A stretch of 64,000 nt of DNA from Streptococcus pseudopneumoniae (GTDB lineage: Bacteria > Bacillota > Bacilli > Lactobacillales > Streptococcaceae), in contig NZ_JVFV01000012.1 of the NCBI RefSeq assembly GCF_001073085.1, positions 47,205 through 111,204 of the forward strand, written 5' to 3'. The first letter of the stretch is position 1; every line of letters starts with the position of its first letter. Both the position numbers and the translations under genes were made by a program. The notes under the pieces are model-generated. The model did no database searches. It was not told the origin of the DNA and saw only the letters and a list, made by a program, of their open reading frames with translations. Positions 54,730-62,432 of the stretch are shown here, in pieces.

Positions 54730-54760
54730 AAAAGCCCTGCCATCGAAATGATAGCAGGGC
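54730..54760. terminator. Hairpin upstream of the cad operon
   Basis: AAGCCCTGCCATC pairs with GATAGCAGGGCTT (one unpaired base). It is a GC-rich stem in an AT-rich gap. It separates the cad and Fic cassettes. A second stem (AAAAACGCT/AGCGTTTTT) lies at about 54861-54887. The 313-base gap has no gene. Confidence 0.6.
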
Positions 54761-54798
54761 TTAACTTCAATATCCAGATGATATATTTATCTAAAAAA

Positions 54799-54817
54799 GG
54801 TAGAGAAAAAGGTAGAG
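54799..54817. repeat. GGTAGAG direct-repeat pair, site 2
   Basis: GGTAGAG occurs at 54799 and 54811, the same 12-base spacing as site 1. A downstream CTTCACTTCTGTAA word (about 54914) also has a match after the 427-residue gene (about 53528). Confidence 0.5.
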
Positions 54818-54945
54818 TTTGGACTGAAATATAGTGAAATGTATTGAAATTGAAAAAAGAAAAAACGCTTGAAATCAGCGTTTTTCTTATGTATTGATTC
54901 GTATTGAATGCTTACTTCACTTCTGTAATTATCAAGTATTACAAT

Positions 54946-55557
54946 CTATATTTCTTTTAATATTTTAGCAAATAATTCTTCTAACTTCCCTAAGTCTCCA
55001 TAGACAGTTCCGTCCATATAAAGGTTGTAAACTTCATCATCTTGTTCTACTCGTATTTGTGCAGAATACCCTTTTAATAGTGCTAAGGAACGAATAACTT
55101 CTCGTTGAGTTCGTCCATTTCCTTCTCGAAAGGGATGGAAATAATTAAGATTATCAAGAATTTTTGCTAAATGTTTAATGATTTCATCTTTTGAGTTGGC
55201 AGTTTGATGATAGGAATGAATGAGATGATTTATATAAGTTTCTGCAGCATTAAACGACTGTATCGACATAAAAGGATTACCACTTTTAGAGATATTCACC
55301 TTGCGATATTGTCCTGACCAGGCATAAACGTCTTGAAACAAATAGTTATGAATGGCTAAAATATTACTCATGGAATAGACTTCAATGGCTTTCAAGCGCA
55401 AGTCTGCAAGTCTTTTAGTAACGAATAAGTGTTCATTTCGGTAGGCTTCTTCAATATTTGTAACATTTTGTTTGTTGATTAAGACTGTGGAATTTGGATA
55501 GGTATATTGGTGATTAGGGTCAATATACTTATAGCCTTCGTATTGATTTTTAACCAA
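54946..55557 (-). CDS. fic: Fic-family toxin (AMP-transferase type)
   Basis: This 203-residue Fic protein has the complete active-site motif HPFREGNGRTQRE (His about residue 140), with catalytic His, Asn-Gly-Arg and terminal Arg. The N-terminus has the small Fic/DOC domain layout (LFVTKRLADLRLKAI and VYAWSGQYRKVNIS, the flap). Such enzymes AMPylate host targets such as gyrase or topoisomerase IV when not inhibited. The start overlaps the upstream antitoxin gene by eight bases. Confidence 0.9.
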   Translation of the reverse strand: MVKNQYEGYKYIDPNHQYTYPNSTVLINKQNVTNIEEAYRNEHLFVTKRLADLRLKAIEVYSMSNILAIHNYLFQDVYAWSGQYRKVNISKSGNPFMSIQSFNAAETYINHLIHSYHQTANSKDEIIKHLAKILDNLNYFHPFREGNGRTQREVIRSLALLKGYSAQIRVEQDDEVYNLYMDGTVYGDLGKLEELFAKILKEI

Positions 55558-55738
55558 TATTCAATTCCTTTCGTCTATTGACAACATAAGTTTTTAAATC
55601 AATCACATCTTGAACAGTAGGTTCATAATTTTCAATCATTGATGATCCAATAGCATACCAGACGGTATCGAAATCTGAAAAATTATCAAAGGGAATCCCT
55701 AAAATTGTTAATTCTTCTTTATTTACATCAAGAGTCAT
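55550..55738 (-). CDS. Fic antitoxin (VbhA/FicA-like, class I)
   Basis: This 62-residue protein precedes and overlaps the fic gene. It contains the inhibitory motif (S/T)xxxE(G/N) as SSMIEN within AIGSSMIENYEPT, which places a Glu into the Fic ATP site in class I pairs such as VbhA-VbhT. AGGAGGTGTGCC precedes the start. The pair forms a toxin-antitoxin module that may stabilise the element. Confidence 0.82.
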   Translation of the reverse strand: MTLDVNKEELTILGIPFDNFSDFDTVWYAIGSSMIENYEPTVQDVIDLKTYVVNRRKELNIG

Positions 55739-55885
55739 GGCACACCTCCTTATATAACGTTACCTTTATTATACCATAAAATCGGTATTTTTACCTAAAG
55801 GGATAGAGACTAAAAAACATATTATGTTTAATGTAGATTTATGATAAAATAGTTTTATTATAAAAAGAAATAACAGAGGTATAGC

Positions 55886-56386
55886 ATGGAGCCATATATT
55901 ACAGAAGCTTTAGTAAAAGCAGGGATTGAATTGGGAACTCTAACATTTAAGGGAACAACAACACTAGTGAATAGTAAAATTCAATCATTAAAGGAAGAAC
56001 GTAACGCCGATAAATTACGAAATACTTATGATGAAATTGTAAATGAGTTACTTTCGGAACGAGAACAGGCAATTAGAATTGCTCAGGCATATAAAGAAGA
56101 ATATGAAAAAGTACATATTGATGATAAAGATATTGAGTATTTGCACAACACTTTAGAACGGGTTATTTCTCTTCTATCTTCATTTACTAATGTTGAAGAT
56201 GGGAAAGAAGATTCAATGAAACAATTGGTTGCTCTACTTAATAAGGATACTTTAAAGACTATGCAACTATTAGGATTTAATTACAAGGAGGCAATAGGAG
56301 AACCTTTGACGGAGGTTTGCTCAAATGCTATAAGAAATACATTAGGAGGTCTATCATCTAAGAAAAACGTACGTAACAAAAAATAA
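55886..56386 (+). CDS. Hypothetical protein, last gene of the left element
   Basis: This 166-residue protein of no recognised family is mostly helical and charged, with a central coiled-coil-like stretch (DEIVNELLSEREQAIRIAQA) and a basic end (KKNVRNKK). No membrane segment is seen. It reads opposite to the Fic pair and ends ten bases before the right-end TGGTGTGAA arm site. It may be cargo or a defence component. Confidence 0.6.
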   Translation: MEPYITEALVKAGIELGTLTFKGTTTLVNSKIQSLKEERNADKLRNTYDEIVNELLSEREQAIRIAQAYKEEYEKVHIDDKDIEYLHNTLERVISLLSSFTNVEDGKEDSMKQLVALLNKDTLKTMQLLGFNYKEAIGEPLTEVCSNAIRNTLGGLSSKKNVRNKK

Positions 56387-56395
56387 TTGAATCAA

Positions 56396-56458
56396 TGGTG
56401 TGAACTTTTTGGTAAAATCTAGCTCAATTTGTGTATTTTTAGGGTAAAATTCACACCA
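56396..56458. repeat. Putative integrase arm-type sites, right end of left element
   Basis: TGGTGTGAA (56396-56404) and TTCACACCA (56450-56458) are inverted and direct copies of the motif at 39184-39215. A second repeated word (TTCAAAT..GATGAAAT) follows at about 56458-56495 and resembles sequence before attR at about 60245-60280. Confidence 0.6.
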
Positions 56459-56565
56459 TTCAAATGAAATTTATTCAAATTAGATGAAATTCTGTTTTCT
56501 GTAAATGTGGGAAAACATTGATTTTAAGCGGATGTTGACACTTATTCAAATAAAAGTGTTTCCAA

Positions 56566-56613
56566 CCAGGTCTTAAGAAAGCTCGTAAAGCATCACAATT
56601 TAGTAAACGTTAA
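56566..56613. repeat. Internal att: recoded rpsI 3' end
   Basis: These 48 bases encode Pro followed by the last 14 residues of S9 and a stop, using several synonymous codons different from the native gene (GCATCACAATTTAGT in place of GCTAGCCAGTTCTCT). It is followed by its own terminator. It marks the border between the left and right elements. Confidence 0.85.
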
Positions 56614-56638
56614 TTCGAAAGAATTACTATACTTACAA

Positions 56639-56668
56639 AGAGCACCTTTCGGGGTGTTCTTTTTTTGA
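56639..56668 (+). terminator. Terminator following the internal rpsI end
   Basis: GAGCACC pairs with GGTGTTC around TTTCGG and is followed by TTTTTTT. It is analogous to, but different in sequence from, the native rpsI terminator. The gap from here to 57025 has a degenerate GGTAGA pair (about 56924) and no gene. Confidence 0.75.
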
Positions 56669-57025
56669 CTTTATACGTTTTCCTAAAATACAGAACATGT
56701 TATTTCTTATTTATTATGATTGTACAATGCAAAGAGAAATCATAGTTGTTATAATCAAAAGTGTGATAGTATTAGCAAACCTATTTGGTAGCAATAGGAA
56801 GTTATTTTTTTATATTCTGTGTTATGTTTGTAGCTTGTTCACTCAATTTGGAGTTAAAGTCAGATGGTGAAGATTTTGATAGGTTAATGATCCGCATTCT
56901 CTAAATCGTATGTAAAAATAAAAGGTAGAACAAAAGTAGAAAATTCTTAATGATTTTTTGAAGAAATTTTTTAAAATAAGCAAGACTGTAAAATAAAACC
57001 CAACCAAAATTTATTTTGACTGGGT

Positions 57026-57376
57026 TTATTTGATATTCTTTACAATTTCATTAAATGAAGATATAATTTTTCCTTGCTTATCTTTGGGTAACTTTGTTAA
57101 GTTTTCAAAAAGTACTTCTGGAGAATCTTCTCGATCTGATTCAAATGATTGTAGATTGAAGAACTCCTCGACCGTTAGATTTAGGGCTTTGATTACGGAT
57201 TCAAGAGTTTTTATCTTAAAATCATACTTCATGTTTTCTATATTTTGAATCGCTTTAACACCTAGCCCAGCAATTTCAGATAATTTTTCTTGACTTAATC
57301 CCTGTGCTTTTCTACACTCACGTATGCGAAATGCGATATGCTTTTGTAATTTATTATATTCCATACTATATACCAT
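57026..57376 (-). CDS. XRE-family regulator, right element
   Basis: This Cro/CI-type regulator (116 residues from 57376) has a helix-turn-helix in about residues 10-65 (RIRECRKAQGLSQEKLSEIA and KAIQNIEN) and a C-terminal tail rich in Glu and Lys. It is divergent from the second SEC10/PgrA-like gene, 120 bases away. No clear ribosome site decides between 57376 and 57364. An earlier in-frame start at 57427 would run into the promoter (TATACT at about 57406). Confidence 0.82.
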   Translation of the reverse strand: MVYSMEYNKLQKHIAFRIRECRKAQGLSQEKLSEIAGLGVKAIQNIENMKYDFKIKTLESVIKALNLTVEEFFNLQSFESDREDSPEVLFENLTKLPKDKQGKIISSFNEIVKNIK

Positions 57377-57442
57377 TTTACTATCTGTTTTCTCTAAAAA
57401 TAAGTATAATAAACTATCCAAAAACAAGAAAAGTATGGTAAA

Positions 57443-57452
57443 ATAGTACTAT
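57443..57452. promoter_or_regulatory. Palindrome in the divergent XRE / surface-protein promoter
   Basis: ATAGTACTAT is a perfect 10-base palindrome between the two divergent genes, a candidate operator for the right-element XRE protein. Confidence 0.5.
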
Positions 57453-57496
57453 AGTCTAATAAAATGCATAGGGCATTGTACAAAAGGAGTTTATAA

Positions 57497-60112
57497 ATGT
57501 CAAAAACTACGGAAAATAGGCATAGTGCTGCTAAAAAATTGTATACGGGTGCGGTTATTTCTGCCATTGCAGCAACTGGTTTTGTCGGAACAATCGGAAC
57601 TACTCACGCAGATACAGTAGAGCTTCCATTACCTACAACTGCTAAAAACGAACCAGCTTTGGTAGAGAAAGGAGCACCAAAAAACGAAGAGAAAGTTCCT
57701 ACTAAGGAAGTCACAAAAGGTCAAGTTGACGAAGCCAAGGACAAACTTGACAAATCTACCCAAGCAGCAGCAGACGCACAAGCCAAAAAAGACCAAGCGC
57801 AGACTGAAAAAGACAAGGCACAAACCGAAAAGGATAATGCTCAGTCTGAAGTAGATAAGGCGCAAGCAGTTAAGGATAAAGCAACACCAGAAAACATTGA
57901 AAAGCAAAAGCAAGAAGTTGCCAATGCTGAAACTGGTAAGACTAATGCTGAAAAGCAAGAAGAAAATGCTAAAAATGACCTTGAAAAAGCTAATCAAGTA
58001 GCTAAAGACCAAGAAAAAGTGGTTAAGAAGTCTGAGGATAAGGTAGCAAGTGCTGAAAAAGAAGTCAAAGACGCACAGACTAATGTAGATAGCGCACAAG
58101 CTATCCTTGACGGTACAGGCCAAGCGAAAGTTGTCGAAGAAAAGGAAAACGCTGAGACTTTCCAAAAGCAAGCACAGGAACAGTTGACGAGTGCAGAGAA
58201 GGCCTTGGAACTAGCTAAGTCAGACGACAAGAATCTTGCAGATGCAATTTCAAGCGTCCAAAACGAGTTGACAGAAGCTAGTAAGGTAGTAGCAAGCACA
58301 GAGTCTACATTGACTGATGCTACTAGCAAAGCTGACCAGACACAAACTGCTCTTGACCAAGCACAGGACACATTTACTAGGGCTGAAAGTAGTTATAAAT
58401 CAATTAACACTTTCCAAGTTACTGATGAATATGTTAACGCTTTGAAATCCTATGTAAATAATCCTTATAACATTTTGGATGACCGTGCTAAGTGGAGAGA
58501 ACATAGAGAAAAAGTAGAGTCTATCTTAAAGTCGGTTAACCAAGAAAATTTGAATTTGAATAAATTCAAAGGAAATGCAAATGATAAAGCTATCAGTGTT
58601 GATGCTAATAACTTGACAACCGAACAAATGACAGAACTTTCTCTATTTGCAAGTGATCTACTTAACCAAATCCGTGAGCGTTTTGGAACACCTAAAACTG
58701 TTGTAACAAAAGGCATGGTTCAAGTTGCTGACGAAGTGACTGACGGTTACGTAGCTGATGATTGGGAATTCGGAAAAGGTCACGATAACAAAGCAATAAA
58801 TAACGTAGCTCGTAAGTATGGATTGCCTACTTATGAGGATGATACTCAAAATTACCTTGAAAATCTCAACAGTGTCAATAGTGGTGATGAAATTCATACC
58901 ATGTATGATGCTAAAAAATGGGTTTATGAAAGTATTTCTGACTTGCTATTTAATGGTTGGGAGTGGATGCACGCTCAAAACATAACAGGTGTATCTTCTG
59001 TTCGAGGTGCTACTAAAGAATATTTTGCTTTAGATATTTCTAAGCGTCTAGGACGTACAAGCGCACACTTCATATCAGTTTTTGATAATCAAGTTACTGG
59101 AAACAAGTTGGATAAGACTGAAGTACCTAACAATAATACAGCAGAAAGCATTGTAAAAGCCTATAACAATGCAAAAGCTACCCTATTAAATGCTCAGACT
59201 GTAAACTATCAGGCACAACGTGAAAAAACAAGTGCTTCGCTTGCGAATATCAAGGCTAAAGGGGAGCAGGAAACAATTCAAAAACGATTGGATGCTCTTA
59301 AAGCTACACCACTTAAAACACCGACTGCTGAACGTAATCTTGTAAATGCAAAAGACACGCTCGCTAGTGCGAATGAGCGCTTGAAAAATGCTAAAAAAGC
59401 ACTAGAAGCCTTGACTGCTGACGTTAAAATCAAGCAACAAAACCTTGACAAAGCGAAACAAGAACTTGCCAATAAAGAGGCTACCCTTACTAACGCTAAA
59501 AACAACCTAGCAAATGAAAAAGCTAAGTTGGAAGAGTTGAAATCTCTAATCAAGATCGCTGAAAAAAATCTCGCGCTATCTAAAGAGAAAGTAGCACAAG
59601 CAACTAAAACTCTTGAACAAGCCAAGGCTGACCTTGAAAACTTGCTCAATGCAGAGCCTAACTTAGTTAAAGCTAAGAAAGTTCTTGCTCAAAAAGAAGC
59701 TACTCTTAAAGAGAAAGCGATTGCTTTGAAAGAAGCACAAGCTGTCCTTGATAAGTTGTTGCAAGAGCAAAAAATCGACCAAGAAGCCTATGACAAACTC
59801 TTTGCGTTATATAGTGAACAAGTAGAAGCTAAACGTTTAGCTGACCTTACCGAAGCAAAACGTAAAGAGCTTGAAAAAGCAGGTTACAAACCAGTACTAG
59901 TTGTAGATGGTAAAGGGAATGTGGTTGATTACAAAGCAGAGAAAGTAACGGTAGGAACTAAAGACGACAAAACTTATCAAGCGCCTGCACAAGCTACCAA
60001 TGCTAAGAAACAACTTCCAAATACTGGAACGAAAGAATCAAGTCTCCTAGCGGTGATTGGGGCAAGTCTTGGACTACTCGCTTTAGTAGGAAAACGAAAA
60101 TATAATAGATAA
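57497..60112 (+). CDS. SEC10/PgrA-like LPXTG surface protein, right element
   Basis: This 871-residue wall-anchored protein has the same plan as the left-element protein but is half its length. It has a signal peptide (about 1-38), an alanine/lysine-rich coiled coil including one AILDGTGQAKVVEEKENAE repeat, a SEC10/PgrA-like globular region (about 300-555, with GHDNKAINNVARKYG and WEWMHAQNITG), a second coiled coil, and LPNTG with a KRKYNR tail. The end KTYQAPAQ is also present in the sialidases. AAAAGGAGTTTATA precedes the ATG. A terminator-like stem follows at about 60115-60140. Confidence 0.85.
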   Translation: MSKTTENRHSAAKKLYTGAVISAIAATGFVGTIGTTHADTVELPLPTTAKNEPALVEKGAPKNEEKVPTKEVTKGQVDEAKDKLDKSTQAAADAQAKKDQAQTEKDKAQTEKDNAQSEVDKAQAVKDKATPENIEKQKQEVANAETGKTNAEKQEENAKNDLEKANQVAKDQEKVVKKSEDKVASAEKEVKDAQTNVDSAQAILDGTGQAKVVEEKENAETFQKQAQEQLTSAEKALELAKSDDKNLADAISSVQNELTEASKVVASTESTLTDATSKADQTQTALDQAQDTFTRAESSYKSINTFQVTDEYVNALKSYVNNPYNILDDRAKWREHREKVESILKSVNQENLNLNKFKGNANDKAISVDANNLTTEQMTELSLFASDLLNQIRERFGTPKTVVTKGMVQVADEVTDGYVADDWEFGKGHDNKAINNVARKYGLPTYEDDTQNYLENLNSVNSGDEIHTMYDAKKWVYESISDLLFNGWEWMHAQNITGVSSVRGATKEYFALDISKRLGRTSAHFISVFDNQVTGNKLDKTEVPNNNTAESIVKAYNNAKATLLNAQTVNYQAQREKTSASLANIKAKGEQETIQKRLDALKATPLKTPTAERNLVNAKDTLASANERLKNAKKALEALTADVKIKQQNLDKAKQELANKEATLTNAKNNLANEKAKLEELKSLIKIAEKNLALSKEKVAQATKTLEQAKADLENLLNAEPNLVKAKKVLAQKEATLKEKAIALKEAQAVLDKLLQEQKIDQEAYDKLFALYSEQVEAKRLADLTEAKRKELEKAGYKPVLVVDGKGNVVDYKAEKVTVGTKDDKTYQAPAQATNAKKQLPNTGTKESSLLAVIGASLGLLALVGKRKYNR

Positions 60113-60344
60113 AAAGAAAGAGAGCGTTGGCTCTCTTTTCTAGTAAAATAAAACAAGTTAACATATCTGTAAAAATTTTATATAAGGGAAACTTTTAATA
60201 TTCTGGTTCGATTTTTGCTTATTTTTTATGAAAGTTTCCCTTATTTCAATGAAACTGATTGAAATTAGTTGAAATTTCATTTTTTGAAAACTTATGAAAA
60301 TGTTGATTTTAAAGCACTTTGAAATAAGTGATGCCCCAACCAAA

Positions 60345-60464
60345 TCTTAAGAAAGCTCGTAAAGCTAGCCAGTTCTCTAAACGTTAAGAACCAGCTACAA
60401 TACAGCATTTACAACACTTCATGGTTCACACCATGGGGTGTTTTTTTGATGAATTTTAGCAAAC
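60345..60464. repeat. attR: second copy of rpsI 3' end and terminator
   Basis: These 120 bases match attL, including the S9 tail codons, stop, spacer and terminator. Just upstream the sequence differs (CCAAAT in place of CCAGGT), changing one codon. Confidence 0.85.
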
Positions 60465-61094
60465 CATACAACTTTACTCGAAAGAATGCTATAATAGCTT
60501 AGAATAACTGATTTTCTGTTGAAATATATTTATGGGGGATTACGATGCTACTTGTCTTAAAGGTTGGTTTGTTCTATTAGACAATTGGATTTTGAATTCC
60601 TTTTTTCAACTGTCTTTATACACCTTGAAAATTCAAATTGGGGTAGTTGTTATCCAATCCTTATGAACGAGTTGTATCAGGGGAGAGTTTCAGTATATTA
60701 TTTAAAGAATTGTCTACTCTAACTACAGAGTATTAGCATAGAGTTTAGCACATTATCGTCTTATAATAATATTTTGGGCTTTGAACATGCAAGTTCTATG
60801 GAAAAAGTGTTGAGATCTCTACTTGGTAGGTTTCCTTGATTGCTTCATCATGCGAGGAAGATTTATTTAAAATGACTATTGAAGTTTGAGAATTTGGATG
60901 TTTATATCTATGGTGCTTTTAAAGTGACAAAAATTTTAAGACTTATAAGTATTTTTGAAGATAGGATTCAGATCAAACTGAAATCAATCAGAATGCAAAC
61001 GGTCAAAGACTAGAGTACGACTTTGATAGGGCAAAAAACTGCTGCAGTATAATCGGCATGATAGTTGTTACTGTAATAAGCGAAGGAAATAGAC
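60465..61094. other. Non-coding stretch with probable gene remnants
   Basis: No intact gene is present. Short open pieces can be read (for example NPYERVVSGESFSILFKEL at about 60657) before stops. This suggests one or more decayed genes, perhaps immunity genes given the neighbours. I could not assign a family. Confidence 0.45.
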
Positions 61095-61511
61095 ATGAGA
61101 GAATTTGAAATAAGGGAGAAGCAGGATAAGATAAATCAGACTGACTATTGGGATTGTCGGATTCTAGATTTACAAATATTATATTTTGGCGATGAAGTCC
61201 ATATATACATAGAAAGTTATAACGAGAATAAAGTAGATTTAGAGGAATGTTGGAAAGTCAGTTTCCTTGCTTGTGCATCACTGAATTATGAGACAGATGC
61301 ACAAAATCGCAAAAAATTTAAAGTAAAAGATTTTACACAAAATCACTTGTATACCTGTCAAGAGATATCTCTTGAATATTACGATGGCAGTTTTTTTCAA
61401 ACCAGGATAGTTTTAGAAGGATTAGTCAAGTTCAATATCATTTCTAGGGATGTTACTGTGGAAAGAATCAAACTATCAGAACATGATTTTTTCTGGAAGA
61501 GCACTTTTTAA
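61095..61511 (+). CDS. Hypothetical protein, possible orphan immunity protein
   Basis: This 138-residue soluble, acidic protein has predicted beta-rich structure (WDCRILDLQILYFGDEVHIY near the N-terminus, ITLEYYDGSFF-like strands later). It has no signal. AGCGAAGGAAATAGAC precedes the ATG. Size, charge and position directly before a toxin-tail fragment suggest a polymorphic-toxin immunity protein, but no family is certain. Confidence 0.55.
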   Translation: MREFEIREKQDKINQTDYWDCRILDLQILYFGDEVHIYIESYNENKVDLEECWKVSFLACASLNYETDAQNRKKFKVKDFTQNHLYTCQEISLEYYDGSFFQTRIVLEGLVKFNIISRDVTVERIKLSEHDFFWKSTF

Positions 61512-61524
61512 ATTTTTAATATAG

Positions 61525-61967
61525 GAAACATTAAGTACGTGTGTAAACATACTAAAAATAAGGCATAAGAAGGCTCCTAAGGATGATGTGGTGACGACGA
61601 AGCTTACGGGTGGACGTATACCAATGACAGTAGAGAATCTCCAAATGTTTGCGGAGAAGCCTAAGGCTTATTCTAATAGTCGTCCAAATTATGCAAAAAG
61701 ACAGATAGAGGAAGTGTTTGAGAATGCCAAGAAAAAAATGGAAGTAAAGTGATTGATCCAACAGGTAAAGAAATTACTTGGGATAAAACAAGAAAAAGAG
61801 CTGGCCAATGGGATATGGGACATATTCCAGGTGAAAAATATTCTGAGAAACATCGACAATATATGAGTGGAGAAATTAGTAAATCTGAGTTTTTAGAATG
61901 GTATAGATTTCCATTTAATTATAGGCCAGAATTACCTAGTACAAATATAGGTCATAAATATGAGTAA
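61525..61967 (+). pseudogene. GH-E family nuclease toxin tail, frameshifted
   Basis: This is the C-terminal end of a polymorphic toxin without its secretion and repeat parts. The first part (frame from about 61561) reads LTGGRIPMTVENLQMFAEKP to an early stop at 61750. The second (frame from about 61740) reads DPTGKEITWDKTRKRAGQWD, then MGHIPGEKYSEKH and ELPSTNIGHKYE, the GH-E nuclease signature. One added A in the seven-A run at about 61733-61739 would join them. The stop overlaps the immunity gene start by eight bases. Confidence 0.75.
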
Positions 61968-62279
61968 AATAGGAATGGGATTAGGTGCTTCAATAGTGTC
62001 TAATAATATTTTAAAAAATAAGGCGAATATAAAATGGATATTCCGAGAGGATTCCGTTGATGAACTAGATAATGGATGGCGTTTTTTTCCAAAATAGATA
62101 CTGAAAAGTATCTATCACATTCAGAAAATATGTCAGTATGTGACTGGAGTACAATTGTTGAAATAGAACCTGCAGTATTACCAATTTTTAACATGCCTAT
62201 TGGAACAGAACTCATACTTATTTACGAAGGTGAGAAGAAGTATTTCTTAGATTCAAATACTGGCGAAAAAATTTTTTAA
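61960..62279 (+). pseudogene. DUF2185-like immunity gene, frameshifted
   Basis: The frame begins MSKIGMGLGASIVSNNILKN at 61960 and stops at 62097. It continues in another frame as IDTEKYLSHSENMSVCDW through PIGTELILIYEGEKK to 62279. One added T in the seven-T run at about 62082-62088 would restore a protein of about 106 residues, similar to DUF2185/Imm33-type immunity proteins. It would neutralise the GH-E toxin encoded just upstream. Confidence 0.65.
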
Positions 62280-62432
62280 TATAATTGGTATAGATTTAAG
62301 GATATTGAAAAATTAATATAAATTTCTTATTGAAAATCTAGTTTATTAAAACACTTTCTAATAATTAAAATCTTACTTAAGAATGTGATAAATTTTAAAT
62401 AACCTATCCAGCTGTAATAGAACCATAGATAA

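Larger units (their letters stand above)
56614..60387. mobile_element. Right unit: integrase-less cassette (CIME-like)
   Basis: A 3.8-kb segment bounded by rpsI 3'-end copies contains only an XRE regulator and its divergent SEC10/PgrA-like gene. No recombinase is present, so it would depend on the integrase of the left element. This fits the definition of a cis-mobilisable element. Confidence 0.65.
39059..60464. mobile_element. Composite element array integrated at the rpsI 3' end
   Basis: The whole 21.4-kb stretch lies between two near-identical 120-base direct repeats of the rpsI 3' end and its terminator, with a third diverged copy inside at 56566. It is more AT-rich than the flanks and full of mobile-element and cargo genes. 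The internal site splits it into a left element of about 17.5 kb with an integrase and a right unit of about 3.8 kb without one, as in element-CIME accretion. Confidence 0.85.
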
